DNA of 64,000 nucleotides from JAJPXI01 sp051867655 (GTDB lineage: Bacteria; Bacillota; Clostridia; Oscillospirales; Oscillospiraceae): assembly GCA_051867655.1 (NCBI GenBank), contig JBJDYV010000107.1, positions 1 through 64,000 on the forward strand, in the 5' to 3' direction. Within the stretch, counting starts at the first letter, position 1, and each line of letters opens with the position of its first letter. The position numbers were made by a program, and so were the translations under genes. Shown piece by piece: positions 30,607 to 39,948 of the stretch. The notes beneath the pieces were generated by a model, which was not told the origin of the DNA, made no database searches, and saw nothing but the letters and a program-made list of their open reading frames with translations.

Positions 30607-32028
30607 TTATGCCGCCTCGTCAACGGGGGGCGGCGGCGGGATGGGCGTTTCCTCCTGCTCTCCGGCGGGTTCAGGGGGTTCCGGCGAGGGCTCATCAGAG
30701 ACCGCCGGCTCCTCGGGCACGCCGGGCTCTTCCGTCCCCGGGGTTGTCCCGGGTCCCTCGGGAATTGCCGGCTCCCCGGTGTTCTCCGGCTCACCGGTCA
30801 CTTCCGGTTCGCCGCTCACCTCCGGGGAAGGCTCCGGGGAGGGTTCCGGCGTGGAGCTGGGCTTCACCGGCGGCTGGGCCGCCTTGGTATCCTCCACCAC
30901 GCCGGTGGAGGAGGACAGGCTGCCGTCCTTGTTCACCGACATGATGTCCAGTCCGGTGACCGTCCGGTCGGCCAGATAGGGGTTGAAGCTCTCGTTCACC
31001 ACCGCCAGCAGCTGCTCCGCGTCGGGCAGCACATAGGACTGGTAATTCTGATAGGTACGGCTCCACGCCGTGGCGTTATAATTGCCCGGGAGGGTGATAA
31101 AGTTCACGTTCTCCATGGTCAGGCCGCCGAAGATCGCCTGCTCGGCAAACCACACCAGGTTGCCCACGGTCAGATCGGTCTGTACGTTTTCGGTAAAAAT
31201 CTTGGCAAACTGCTGGATCTTGGCGACATTCTCGATCTTCAGGCATTGCGCGACAACCTCCTTCAGGAAGGCCTGCTGGGTCTCGATGCGGCCGATGTCG
31301 CCGGTGACATAGCCGGTCCCGTCGTTGTTCTGCCGCCAGCGGAGCACACCCATGGCCTGCTCCCCGTCCAGCAGCTGATACCCCTTGTTGATGTGGATGT
31401 GCAGGTCCTGGGTGGGGTCGTCATAATTCATGTTCCGGGGCACATCGAACCACACGCCGTCGATAGCCTCCACCAGCTCGCCCACGGCCTTCCACTCCAC
31501 CACGACCTCATAGTCGGGCACAAAGCCCACCAGCTGGCTGACCTCGGTGTACAGGGCCCGGATCCCCTCATCCCCGCCGCCGGCGTAATTATACACGGCG
31601 TTGATACGCTTGATATCATAGGGGATGTTCACCATGGTGTCCCGGGGGATGCTCATAACATTCAGCTTCTGATTGGGAATGTCATAGGCCACCAGAAGGA
31701 TGGTGTCGGTGTTGCCGCCGCCGCCGGTGTCCCGGCCCACCACCAGGAAGGTGTAAAAATCCTCTTTGCGGCCGCCGCCGACCTCCACGCCGGGGATCGT
31801 TTCGGCCACGGAATTGCCGGAGCTGTCCTGATCCTTCAGGGACGGCTGGTCAGACAGCACCGGGGGCTTGGCCCAGGCCCGATAGACGGCAAAGAGTATC
31901 AACAGCAAAGCCAGCAGGATGACCAGCACCAGGATCACCGCCAGCCGGATTTTCTCTTTGCGGGTGCGCGGCTTCTTCTCTTTTTTCTGCAGATGCGCCC
32001 CGCCTTTTTTATTTTTATTATCGCTCAT
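30607..32028 (-). CDS. LytR-CpsA-Psr (LCP) family glycopolymer transferase
   Basis: The 473-residue protein attaches teichoic-acid-like or other glycopolymers to peptidoglycan. It has a basic cytoplasmic N-terminus, one membrane helix (about residues 28-48, LAVILVLVILLALLLILFAV) and an extracellular LCP domain with RDTGGGGNTDTILLVAYD, SIPRDTMVNIP, RINAVYNYAGG and GVLRWRQNN...DIGRIETQQ. From about residue 370 the protein is a long Pro/Glu-rich, low-complexity tail (PSPEPSPEVSGEPEVTGEPE) that likely spans the wall. It lies 12 bp after the nadD-yqeK gene. Confidence 0.92.
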   Translation of the reverse strand: MSDNKNKKGGAHLQKKEKKPRTRKEKIRLAVILVLVILLALLLILFAVYRAWAKPPVLSDQPSLKDQDSSGNSVAETIPGVEVGGGRKEDFYTFLVVGRDTGGGGNTDTILLVAYDIPNQKLNVMSIPRDTMVNIPYDIKRINAVYNYAGGGDEGIRALYTEVSQLVGFVPDYEVVVEWKAVGELVEAIDGVWFDVPRNMNYDDPTQDLHIHINKGYQLLDGEQAMGVLRWRQNNDGTGYVTGDIGRIETQQAFLKEVVAQCLKIENVAKIQQFAKIFTENVQTDLTVGNLVWFAEQAIFGGLTMENVNFITLPGNYNATAWSRTYQNYQSYVLPDAEQLLAVVNESFNPYLADRTVTGLDIMSVNKDGSLSSSTGVVEDTKAAQPPVKPSSTPEPSPEPSPEVSGEPEVTGEPENTGEPAIPEGPGTTPGTEEPGVPEEPAVSDEPSPEPPEPAGEQEETPIPPPPPVDEAA

Positions 32029-32040
32029 GGGTCCAGTCCT

Positions 32041-33237
32041 TTATTCCAGTTTTTTGTCGGAAGCCCGCAGCAGGCAGTCCCGGGCCGCCAGGGTGTTGGG
32101 GTGGATGGGATTGCCCCGCTGCTGCATCTCCTCTACGCTCATCTCGGTGCCCAGCAGCACCGCGGCGTCCAGATCGGCATAGGCCAGTTCGCGCAGCTTC
32201 TCCACCCCCTCAAAATCACGGGTGGGCTCCATATAGTCGGCAATGTACAAAATCTTTTCCAGCAAAGTCATGTCCGCCTTGCCGGTGGTGTGCCAGCAGA
32301 TGGCCTGCCAGACCTCCTCCGGCTCCCCGAACACATACCGGGCCAGGGCGGCGCCGGTCTTGGAGTGGAGCAGCTTCACCGCCCCGCGCTCCATGTCGTC
32401 CAGCTCCACGCCGTACCGGGCGCAGAGGGCCAGCTGCTCGTCCAGTTCCAGATACTTGGTGCAGTCGTGGAGGATGGCCGCCCGGCGGGCGTGCTCCTCA
32501 TCGGCCCCCCAGCGGCGGGCCAGACGTACGGCTTCCTCCTCCGTGCCCTGCACATGGGCGATCCGCTTGGCCCGGATCATGGAGTACGAGACCGCCCGCA
32601 GGTCGGCGTCGCTCAGGCCCTTCAAATCTGAAGATACACCGTAGAGTCCCTGGCGCAGGATATACCCCCACACCGGGGGCCAGAGCCCCTCCCCCGTGGC
32701 CCGCCGGCGCACCTGGGTGGAGGAGATCTCATGGATCTCCGGCAGTTGAATGATCCGCACCCGGGCGCCGCAGGTATCACGGAGATATCTGCCCTGGGCT
32801 TCCAGCTTTTCCCCCTTGTCCGCCTCGGCGCGGGCAAAGGCGGCGATCCCCGCCAGGGCCATGATCTGCCCGGACTCATGCCACTCCGGAAGGGTCAGGA
32901 ACATATCGGTGCCCATGAGCAGCCAGAGCTCGTCCTCCGGGAAGCGTTTTTTCAGCTCCCGCAGGGTGTCCGAGGTATAGCTCTTGCCGGGGCGCTCCAG
33001 CTCCAGGGCGGACACCTCGGTCACGCCGGGTAAAAGCAGGCCGTCCGCCATCAGCTTAGTCATGGCCACCCGCTGCTCCGGCGCGGCGCTGACCGCGGAG
33101 AGCGGCTTGTGGGGCGGCTGCTTGGCCGGCATGAAAATGAGCTTGTCCAGCTCCAGGGCCGCCACGGACGCCCGGGCCGCCTCCATGTGCCCCAGATGGG
33201 GCGGGTCAAAGGTCCCGCCGTAAATTCCGATTTTCAA
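32041..33237 (-). CDS. nadD: Fused nicotinate-nucleotide adenylyltransferase and HD-domain Ap4A hydrolase (NadD-YqeK)
   Basis: One 398-residue protein covers two enzymes that are separate neighbouring genes in Bacillus. Residues 1-200 are NadD, which makes deamido-NAD: nucleotide-binding GGTFDPPHLGH near the start and EISSTQVRRRAT near 170-182. Residues 205-398 are a YqeK-type HD domain, a diadenosine tetraphosphatase: HD at ILHDCTKY, H...TG near LLHSKTGAALA and WHTTGKADMTLLEKILYIADYMEP. No stop or ribosome site is seen at the join. The fusion should keep NAD synthesis and Ap4A removal at equal levels. Confidence 0.95.
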   Translation of the reverse strand: MKIGIYGGTFDPPHLGHMEAARASVAALELDKLIFMPAKQPPHKPLSAVSAAPEQRVAMTKLMADGLLLPGVTEVSALELERPGKSYTSDTLRELKKRFPEDELWLLMGTDMFLTLPEWHESGQIMALAGIAAFARAEADKGEKLEAQGRYLRDTCGARVRIIQLPEIHEISSTQVRRRATGEGLWPPVWGYILRQGLYGVSSDLKGLSDADLRAVSYSMIRAKRIAHVQGTEEEAVRLARRWGADEEHARRAAILHDCTKYLELDEQLALCARYGVELDDMERGAVKLLHSKTGAALARYVFGEPEEVWQAICWHTTGKADMTLLEKILYIADYMEPTRDFEGVEKLRELAYADLDAAVLLGTEMSVEEMQQRGNPIHPNTLAARDCLLRASDKKLE

Positions 33238-33255
33238 GGCATTTCACCTCCCCCG

Positions 33256-33585
33256 TCAGGGGTTGCGCTTGGGCTTATCCTTGACCAGAACGATCTTGTC
33301 CGTCTTGTCCTTCTTATGACTTGGACGATATAAAACGAATTTTGTTCCGATGACCTGCACCACGTCGGAGCGGGTGGCCCGGGCCAGCGCCTCGGCGGCC
33401 TCCCGGCTGGTGAGCATGGAGTTCTCCAGCACCTTGCCCTTGATCAGCTCCCGGGCCTCCAGGGCGTCGTCCGCCTGCTTGATCAGGTTGTCGCCGATGC
33501 CGTCCTTGCCCACGTGCAGGATGGTGTCGATGCTGTTGGCCAGTCCGCGCAGCTGGGCGCGCTGTTTACTTGTCAGATCCATCAT
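33256..33585 (-). CDS. yhbY: RNA-binding CRM-domain protein YhbY
   Basis: The 109-residue product is a single CRM domain: LTSKQRAQLRGLANSIDTI, HVGKDGIGDNLIKQADDALE with the GxxG RNA-contact loop, and AEALARATRSDVVQVIGTKF. It associates with pre-50S ribosome particles. ATGATG at 33585 follows GGGAGG and I use the first; a longer upstream frame lacks a ribosome site. A Lys-rich C-terminal tail (HKKDKTDKIVLVKDKPKR) is typical. It lies 18 bp before nadD-yqeK. Confidence 0.92.
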   Translation of the reverse strand: MMDLTSKQRAQLRGLANSIDTILHVGKDGIGDNLIKQADDALEARELIKGKVLENSMLTSREAAEALARATRSDVVQVIGTKFVLYRPSHKKDKTDKIVLVKDKPKRNP

Positions 33586-33611
33586 TGATCCTCCCTTTGC
33601 TTGCCGGCCAC

Positions 33612-33815
33612 TCAGTCTTTTTTGCTTACGGTATGCTCCGCCCCAAAAACCTGGGCAAAATCGTTCTGATCCATCCGCAGCTCGGTAAATCCGCACTTGC
33701 TGCAGACCAGGCGGACCATTCTGATCTTTGCGGACGGATCGTTGCGGTTCTCCGCAACCAGGCCCTCCATCGTATTCAGTCCGCCGCACTTGATGCAATT
33801 ACTCGTTTTATTCAT
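33612..33815 (-). CDS. Small zinc-ribbon protein
   Basis: ATG 33815 follows AAAGGA with ten-base spacing; a GTG at 33833 would add six residues. The 67-residue product has Cys pairs CIKCGG (residues 7-10) and CSKCGF (about 38-43), giving one zinc ribbon of the nucleic-acid-binding kind. It is embedded in a run of RNA-related genes (rph, yhbY, rsfS). Related small ribbons occur in Clostridia, but I know no defined function. It lies 14 bp after rdgB and 26 bp before yhbY. Confidence 0.78.
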   Translation of the reverse strand: MNKTSNCIKCGGLNTMEGLVAENRNDPSAKIRMVRLVCSKCGFTELRMDQNDFAQVFGAEHTVSKKD

Positions 33816-33829
33816 CTTTTTTCGTCCTT

Positions 33830-34420
33830 TCACTTGGATAAGTAGCTTTCCAGCTTCTCTTTGAATTCCCGCAGCGCTTTCCCGCGGTGGGAGATCTCAT
33901 GCTTCTCCCCGGCGGTCAGCTCCGCGAAGGTCTTTTTCTTTTCCGGCACGAAGAAAATGGGGTCGTAGCCGAACCCGTTCTCCCCCCGGGGGGCGTAGGC
34001 CAGGGTGCCCCGGCACTCTCCCTGGGCGGTGAGAATATCCCCGTTGGGGAAAGCGCAGCAGATGGCGGACACAAAGCCGCACCGGCGGTCCATCTGGCCG
34101 CGCATATTTTCCAGCAGCAGCTTACAGCGGCCCGGGTCGTCCAATTCTCCCCCGCCGTAGCGGGCGGAGTACACCCCCGGCGCGCCGTTCAGAGCGTCCA
34201 CGCACAGGCCGGAGTCGTCGGCGATGGCGGGAAGGCCGCTGGCCTGCATCACCGCCTCGGCCTTCAGCCGGGCGTTTTCCGCAAAGGTGGTCCCGGTCTC
34301 CTCCACGTCCACATCCACGCCCGCGTCGGCCTCCGAGATTACTTCCACCCCAAGGGCGGACAGGATCTGGCGCATCTCTTCCAGCTTCTTTTTATTTTTG
34401 CTGGCAAGTACTAATTTCAT
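33830..34420 (-). CDS. rdgB: XTP/dITP diphosphatase (RdgB/HAM1 family)
   Basis: The 196-residue house-cleaning enzyme removes deaminated purine triphosphates (dITP, XTP). The hallmark N-terminus is LVLASKNKKKLEEM; also present are the catalytic motif ADDSGLCVDALNGAPGVYSARYGG, the GENGFGYDPIFFVPE loop and EISHRGKALREF at the end. The length is normal. It follows rph with two bases between them, the common rph-rdgB order of Firmicutes. Confidence 0.96.
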   Translation of the reverse strand: MKLVLASKNKKKLEEMRQILSALGVEVISEADAGVDVDVEETGTTFAENARLKAEAVMQASGLPAIADDSGLCVDALNGAPGVYSARYGGGELDDPGRCKLLLENMRGQMDRRCGFVSAICCAFPNGDILTAQGECRGTLAYAPRGENGFGYDPIFFVPEKKKTFAELTAGEKHEISHRGKALREFKEKLESYLSK

Positions 34421-34422
34421 TC

Positions 34423-35142
34423 TTATAACTCTCCAATGATCTGATATTGCAGCTTTTGCAGTTCCTCAATGCCCTTCTGGCAGAGGTCCACCAGGGCGCG
34501 CTGCTCCTCAATGGTGAAGGGGCGGCCCTCGCCGGTTCCCTGCAGCTCGATCAGCTCGCCCTTGTCGTTCATGACGCAGTTCAGGTCCACCATGGCGTGG
34601 GAGTCCTCCGCATAGCACAGGTCCAGCAGAGGCTCATCGCCCACGATGCCGGCGGACACCGCCGCCACATAGCCCGTCAGGGGCATCCGCTCGATTTTGC
34701 CTTCGGAGAGCAGCTTGCGGCAGGCCAGGGCCAGGGCCACAAAGCCGCCGGTCACGCTGGCGGTGCGGGTGCCGCCGTCGCCCTGGAGCACGTCGCAGTC
34801 GATGGTAATGGTGTGCTCCCCCAGAGCCTCCATATCCACGCAGGCGCGCAGGGCGCGGCCCACCAGGCGCTGGATCTCCGCGCTGCGGGGGGACAGCTTC
34901 AGCTTGGACACGTCCCGGCGGGAACGCTCCCGGTTGGCCCGGGGCAGCATGGAATACTCCGCCGTGACCCAGCCCGTGCCCTCGGGCACGTGGGGCGGCG
35001 TGCGGTCCTCCACGCTGGCGCAGCAGAGCACATGGGTGTCGCCGCACTTGATGAGGGCGCTGCCCTCGGCAAATTTATTGACGCCGGGGATGATCTCCAC
35101 CGGCCGCAGCTCGTCGGCTGCTCTTCCGTCGATTCTGGACAT
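34423..35142 (-). CDS. rph: Ribonuclease PH
   Basis: The 239-residue phosphorolytic exoribonuclease trims tRNA 3' ends. It shows RPVEIIPGVNKFAEGSALIK, EDRTPPHVPEGTGWVTAEYSMLPRA with the RNA-binding basic stretch RERSRRD, and the phosphate-binding DCDVLQGDGGTRTASVTGG. The ending EELQKLQYQIIGEL is typical. Length and order fit the family. It forms the middle of the smc operon. Confidence 0.97.
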   Translation of the reverse strand: MSRIDGRAADELRPVEIIPGVNKFAEGSALIKCGDTHVLCCASVEDRTPPHVPEGTGWVTAEYSMLPRANRERSRRDVSKLKLSPRSAEIQRLVGRALRACVDMEALGEHTITIDCDVLQGDGGTRTASVTGGFVALALACRKLLSEGKIERMPLTGYVAAVSAGIVGDEPLLDLCYAEDSHAMVDLNCVMNDKGELIELQGTGEGRPFTIEEQRALVDLCQKGIEELQKLQYQIIGEL

Positions 35143-35154
35143 GGTTTTCTCTCC

Positions 35155-35346
35155 TTATGGTTTGATACAAAAGCACAGCAGGAACAGTGCCACCAGGACC
35201 GCGCCGAAAATACGGAAAAAGCGGATATCCTTCTTTGTATACTCTTTTCCGTTTTTCTTTTTCATGCGCTCCAACAAGTATTTGGGGTTGATGATACAAA
35301 ACAAGCCGAACGCGGCAAGGCCGAGGAGGAGAACGAAAAAAGTCAT
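35155..35346 (-). CDS. Small membrane protein (63 aa)
   Basis: The product has two hydrophobic helices, at about residues 2-20 (FFVLLLGLAAFGLFCII) and 44-62 (FFRIFGAVLVALFLLCF), joined by a very basic loop (KYLLERMKKKNGKEYTKK). Its start overlaps the ftsY stop by four bases, and rph follows 12 bp after its end, so it is co-translated in the operon. Small two-helix proteins with this NPKYLLERM loop occur in related Clostridia, but I know no function. Confidence 0.75.
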   Translation of the reverse strand: MTFFVLLLGLAAFGLFCIINPKYLLERMKKKNGKEYTKKDIRFFRIFGAVLVALFLLCFCIKP

Positions 35347-36209
35347 AACAGCGCCTCCACATAGCTGCGCGCGTCAAAGGGGCGCAGGTCCTCGATGCCC
35401 TCGCCCAGGCCCACGAACTTCACGGGCAGGCCCATCTCCCGGGCGATGGCGATGACGATACCGCCCTTGGCGCTGCCGTCCAGCTTGGTCAGCACGATGC
35501 CGGTGGCGCCGGCGCTCTCCCGGAACTGCCGGGCCTGGATCAGGCCGTTCTGCCCGGTGGTGGCGTCCAGCACCAGCAGGGTCTCCCGGGCGGCGTCGGG
35601 GCACTCCCGGTCGATGACCCGGCTGATCTTATTCAGCTCGTTCATCAGGTTCTGCTTGTTGTGCAGCCGTCCGGCGGTGTCCACCAGAACCGCGTCGCAG
35701 CCCTTGGCCTTGGCGGAGCTCACGGCGTCAAAGACCACGGCGGCGGGGTCGGCCCCCTCGCCCTGCTTGACAATGTCCACCCCCGCCCGGTCGGCCCAGA
35801 TGGTCAGCTGATCGGCGGCAGCGGCCCGGAAGGTATCGCCCGCGCACAAAAGCACCCGCTTGCCCTGGCTTTTCAGCAGGGCGCCCAGCTTGCCGATGGT
35901 GGTGGTCTTGCCCACACCGTTGACGCCGATGAACAGCACCACCGACGGCTTGGTGGACAGGTTCAGGTTTGTGTCGCCCACGGAGAGCATTTCCGCCAGG
36001 ATATCGCGCATGCACGCCCGGGCGCTCTCCATGTCCTTGATCTTCTCCTCCTTCACCCGCGCCCGCAGCTGCTCCACCGCCTCCAGAGCGGTGTCCATGC
36101 CCGCGTCAGCCAGGATCAGGGCTTCCTCCAACTCGTCGTAAAAGTCGTCAGTCAGCTCGGAGAAGCCGGAAAAGATCCCGATCTTCTTGATTCGGTCAAA
36201 AAATCCCAT
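35343..36209 (-). CDS. ftsY: Signal recognition particle receptor FtsY
   Basis: The 288-residue SRP-type GTPase receives ribosome-SRP complexes at the membrane. The short N-domain (FYDELEEALILADAGMDTA) is followed by the G-domain: P-loop GVNGVGKTTTIGKLG, GDTFRAAAADQL, DTAGRLHNKQNLMNEL, TKLDGSAKGG and GLGEGIEDLRPFDA. There is no long acidic A-domain, as in many Gram-positive bacteria. It begins 17 bp after smc, the classic smc-ftsY pairing. Confidence 0.97.
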   Translation of the reverse strand: MGFFDRIKKIGIFSGFSELTDDFYDELEEALILADAGMDTALEAVEQLRARVKEEKIKDMESARACMRDILAEMLSVGDTNLNLSTKPSVVLFIGVNGVGKTTTIGKLGALLKSQGKRVLLCAGDTFRAAAADQLTIWADRAGVDIVKQGEGADPAAVVFDAVSSAKAKGCDAVLVDTAGRLHNKQNLMNELNKISRVIDRECPDAARETLLVLDATTGQNGLIQARQFRESAGATGIVLTKLDGSAKGGIVIAIAREMGLPVKFVGLGEGIEDLRPFDARSYVEALL

Positions 36210-36226
36210 TTGCTTGTTCTCCAGTA

Positions 36227-39200
36227 TTATTTAATGTTCAGTTCTTTTTCCACATCATTCAGGTTGATGGTCAGCATCCGGCTGATGCCCTGCTCCTGCA
36301 TGGTCACACCGTACAATACATCGGCCTCCTCCATGGTACCGCGGCGGTGGGTGATGACGATGAACTGGGTCTTGTCCGACATCTGCCGCATATAGCGGGC
36401 AAACCGCACCACATTGGCGTCGTCCAGGGCGGCCTCGATCTCGTCCATGACGCAGAAGGGCGTGGGCCGCACCTTCAGGATGGCGAAGTACAGGGCGATG
36501 GCCACAAAGGCCCGCTCGCCGCCGGACAGCAGGGAGATGGTCTTCAGGGCCTTGCCCGGGGGCTGGGCCTTGATCTCGATGCCGCAGTTCAGGATATCGT
36601 CCGGGTCCTCCAGCTCCAGAGCGGCCTTGCCGCCGCCGAACAGGTCCAGGAAGGTCTGGGAGAACGCCTTTTGGATGGCCTGGAACTGCTGCTCGAAAAT
36701 GGTGCGCATCTCCTCGGTGATCTTGGCGATGATGCCCTCCAGCTCGCCCTTGGACTTCTCCACGTCGTCCCGCTGCTGCGTCAGATAGGTGTACCGCTCG
36801 TTGACCCGCTGGTACTCCTCGATGGAGTCCAGGTTGATGTTGCCCAGGCCGGAGATGGAGCGCTTCAGCTCCCCGATGCGCCGCTGGGCCTTGGGCACGC
36901 TCTCCAGCTCCATGCGCTGCTGGCGGGCGGCCTCGTGGGACAGCTCGTAGGTCTCCCACAGCTTGTCCAGAATCTGCTTCTCCTCCAGGGCGGCGGAGAG
37001 CTTTTTCTGCTCCAGCACGGAGACCTCCCGCTCCATGGCCAGCAGCTCGGCGTTTTTGTCCCGGCTGTCCTTGTCGGCCTTGTTGCGCTCGGCCTCCAGG
37101 GCCAGCTTTTCCTCGTTCAGGCGGCGGATGGCGTCGTTCTTCTCCTGGTTCTGTGCCCGCAGGGCCTGCAGGGCCTGCTGCTTGGCCGCGATCTCCGCCT
37201 CCAAAGTCTTGTTGTTCTCCTGGAACTGGGCCATCATGTCAGCCCGGTGTTCCCGGTCGCCGTCGATGTCCCGGCGCAGCTCTTCCAGTTCGGACAGGGC
37301 CTTCTCCGACGCGGCCTTCTCCCCTTCCAGGGCAGCCAGCCGGGCGGACGCGGCGGCCAGCTCGCTGCTGATAGCCGCCATCTTCTCCTGCAGGTCGCTC
37401 TGACCCTTGGCCTTGCCCTCGGCCTCCGCCCGCAGGGCGGCGGCGGCGCCCTCCAATTGCGTGATACGCTCCTTGGCCTGGGCGGTATCCTCCTCCGTGC
37501 GCGCGGCGCGGGCCTTGATCTGCTCCAATTCTTTCCGCAGCGCCCCACGGCGGTTTTCCAGTTCAGACGCCTGCTCTTTGGCGGCGGTCAGGCGCTCCTC
37601 CAGCTTGAGTACGGCGTTTTCGTGCTCCCGGCGCTGGGCCTGGGCGGTCTCCATCTCATAGTTGGCCGCCGTCAGCTCCCGGCGGGCCTCCTCCAGGGCG
37701 TGCTCCGCGGCTTTCAGATCCGCGCTGAGGGCGCTCTGCTGCTGGCGCAGCCGCTCCAGCTCGTTGGCCCGGGACAGGATGCCCGCGCTGCGGCTGGTCG
37801 AGCCGCCGGTCATGGAGCCGCCGGGGTTGAGCACCTGGCCGTCCAGAGTGACCAGCTTGAAGCGGTGGCCGTACTTGCGGGCGATGGAAACGGCCACATC
37901 CAGGTCCTCGGCAATGACCACCCGCCCCAGCAGGTTGGAAAAGATCTTCTCATATTTTTTATCGAACTGGATCAGCTCGTCGCCCAGTCCGACGATGCCC
38001 TTCTCGTCCACCACCTTGCCGTCCCGGAAGTCAGCAGGACGGATGGCGGACAGGGGCAGGAAGGTGGCGCGCCCGGCATCCCGGCGCTTCAGGTGCTGGA
38101 TGGCGGCTTTGCCGTCCTCCTCGCTGTCCACCACGATATGCTGCATGGCGCCGCCCAGGGCGGTCTCGATGGCCACGGCGTACTGGTCGGGCACATGGAG
38201 CAGCCCGGCCACCGGGCCGTGGACGCCGTGGAGGGTCCCCCGCTCGGCGTCTGACATGACCACCTTGACCGCCTTGGAATAGCCCTCGTACATCTTCTCC
38301 ATCTCGGAGAGCATGTGGATGCGGGAGTTCAGGTTGTTCTCCTGCATCTTCAGATTGACCTGCTTCTGTTCGGCGTCGGCGGCCTTCTTCTGGCGGGACT
38401 GCAGGCGCATTTCATAGCCCGCGATGATGTTGCTCAGGCCGTCCCGCTCCTCTTTGGCCTTGTCCAGCTCACCGGCCACGGCCTTCAGGTTTTCCCCGGC
38501 CTCCCCGGCACGCTCCTCCAGGGCGATCAGCTCCTGGCTGACCGCCTGGTCCCGGTCCATCAGCTCCTGGGCGGCGGCGGCCAGGGCGGACAGCAGGGCC
38601 CGGGCCTCGGCGGCGGAGGCGTTCTCCAGGTCGGCCTTCCGGCGCAGCCCCTCCAGCTCGTCGGCCAGGGTGCCGGCGTTCCGGTTCAGCTTCTCCGCCT
38701 CGGCGGCCTTCTGGGCCATTTCGGCGCGGATGGCCTCCATGTCCCCGGCGATGCCGTCCAGGCGTTCCCGCCGGTCGGCGATCTGCGCGGCGATAGAGCC
38801 GGCCCGGCCCTCCTGGGCCTCCAGCTCTTGGCGGATGCGGTCGGCGTTTTCCAGATTGTTCTGGATGTTGTTCTTGATCAGGTTGATGGCGTTTTCGCAC
38901 TCATTGGCGTCTGTCTCCACCCGGGAGATCTCAAAGCGGATGGCGTCGGCCTCGATGTCCTTGGCGCGCATCTGCCCGGCGAAGGCCTCGGCGGCGGCGT
39001 ACAGCCGCTCCACCTCCTGCTGGGCCTCCTCCTTCTGGCGCACGGCGTTTTCGTAGTCGGTCAGCACCTTGATGGAGGTGGCGCGGATCTTCTCCAGCTG
39101 CTCCATCCATACGGAGACCTCCAGCGTGCGCAGCTCGTCCCGGAGGATCAGATACTTCTTCGCCTTCTCCGACTGCACCCGCAGAGGCTCCACCTGCAGC

Positions 39201-39796
39201 TCCAGCTCGTCGATCTTGTCGTTGATGCGAACCAGATTCTCGTCGGTGCGCTGTAGCTTGCGCTCGGCCTCCTCCTTCCGGTGGCGGAAGCGGGAGATGC
39301 CCGCGGCCTCCTCGAAGACCTCCCGGCGGTCGGCGGACTTGACCGACAGGATCTCGTCGATCTTGCCCTGGCCGATGATGGAGTAGCCCTCCCGGCCCAG
39401 GCCGGTGTCCATGAACAGCTCGTTGACGTCCTTCAGGCGGACACTGCGGCGGTTGATATAGTATTCACTCTCCCCGGAGCGGTAATACCGCCGGGTGACC
39501 ATGACCTCGCTGTCCTCCAGGTCAAACAGGTGCTCGGTGTTGTCGATGACCAGGCTGACCTCGGCAAAGCCCAGGCCCTTGCGCTTCTCGGTGCCGTCGA
39601 AGATGACGTCCTCCATCTTGGCGCCGCGCAGCGCCTTGGTGGACTGCTCCCCCATGACCCAGCGGATAGCGTCCGAAATATTGGATTTTCCCGATCCGTT
39701 GGGCCCCACGATGGCGGTGATGTCCTCACCGAAGGTGAGCACCGTCTTGTCCGGGAAGGATTTGAAGCCCTGGATCTCCAATGCTTTTAAGTACAA
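36227..39796 (-). CDS. smc: Chromosome segregation protein SMC
   Basis: The start is TTG at 39796, behind GGGGTG six bases upstream. This gives 1,189 residues, the usual SMC length; a longer upstream frame is not supported. Walker A is GPNGSGKSN (about 32-40). Two long coiled coils flank a hinge (about 500-650, HGVHGPVAGLLHVPDQYAVA). The ABC signature LSGGERA is near 1090 and Walker B VMDEIEAALDD near 1116. It forms condensin with ScpAB and organises the chromosome. First gene of the operon ending in rsfS. Confidence 0.96.
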   Translation of the reverse strand: MYLKALEIQGFKSFPDKTVLTFGEDITAIVGPNGSGKSNISDAIRWVMGEQSTKALRGAKMEDVIFDGTEKRKGLGFAEVSLVIDNTEHLFDLEDSEVMVTRRYYRSGESEYYINRRSVRLKDVNELFMDTGLGREGYSIIGQGKIDEILSVKSADRREVFEEAAGISRFRHRKEEAERKLQRTDENLVRINDKIDELELQVEPLRVQSEKAKKYLILRDELRTLEVSVWMEQLEKIRATSIKVLTDYENAVRQKEEAQQEVERLYAAAEAFAGQMRAKDIEADAIRFEISRVETDANECENAINLIKNNIQNNLENADRIRQELEAQEGRAGSIAAQIADRRERLDGIAGDMEAIRAEMAQKAAEAEKLNRNAGTLADELEGLRRKADLENASAAEARALLSALAAAAQELMDRDQAVSQELIALEERAGEAGENLKAVAGELDKAKEERDGLSNIIAGYEMRLQSRQKKAADAEQKQVNLKMQENNLNSRIHMLSEMEKMYEGYSKAVKVVMSDAERGTLHGVHGPVAGLLHVPDQYAVAIETALGGAMQHIVVDSEEDGKAAIQHLKRRDAGRATFLPLSAIRPADFRDGKVVDEKGIVGLGDELIQFDKKYEKIFSNLLGRVVIAEDLDVAVSIARKYGHRFKLVTLDGQVLNPGGSMTGGSTSRSAGILSRANELERLRQQQSALSADLKAAEHALEEARRELTAANYEMETAQAQRREHENAVLKLEERLTAAKEQASELENRRGALRKELEQIKARAARTEEDTAQAKERITQLEGAAAALRAEAEGKAKGQSDLQEKMAAISSELAAASARLAALEGEKAASEKALSELEELRRDIDGDREHRADMMAQFQENNKTLEAEIAAKQQALQALRAQNQEKNDAIRRLNEEKLALEAERNKADKDSRDKNAELLAMEREVSVLEQKKLSAALEEKQILDKLWETYELSHEAARQQRMELESVPKAQRRIGELKRSISGLGNINLDSIEEYQRVNERYTYLTQQRDDVEKSKGELEGIIAKITEEMRTIFEQQFQAIQKAFSQTFLDLFGGGKAALELEDPDDILNCGIEIKAQPPGKALKTISLLSGGERAFVAIALYFAILKVRPTPFCVMDEIEAALDDANVVRFARYMRQMSDKTQFIVITHRRGTMEEADVLYGVTMQEQGISRMLTINLNDVEKELNIK

Positions 39797-39844
39797 ATGA
39801 TGCACCCCGCATTTTATTCTTTGGTCCCATTGTCTTAATGCTTT

Positions 39845-39873
39845 ATTATACCAACCTCCGCCCCGGATTGCAA
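39845..39873 (-). promoter_or_regulatory. Promoter of the smc-ftsY-rph-rdgB-nadD-rsfS operon
   Basis: On the minus strand TTGCAA (39868-39873), 17-bp spacer, TATAAT (39845-39850) with a TG one base before the -10. It sits about 50 bp before the smc TTG start. No other strong promoter is evident down to rsfS. Confidence 0.7.
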
Positions 39874-39893
39874 ACTCTTTTGCCCATAAACGC

Positions 39894-39928
39894 GCAAAAA
39901 GAACCGGCGGGGAAAAATCCCCGCCGGT
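39894..39928 (-). terminator. Terminator of the SLH/ceramidase-like gene
   Basis: ACCGGCGGGG (39903-39912) pairs perfectly with CCCCGCCGGT (39919-39928), followed on the minus strand by TCTTTTTGC. It separates this gene from smc. Confidence 0.85.
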
Positions 39929-39948
39929 CCGATGATTTGATGAAGCGG

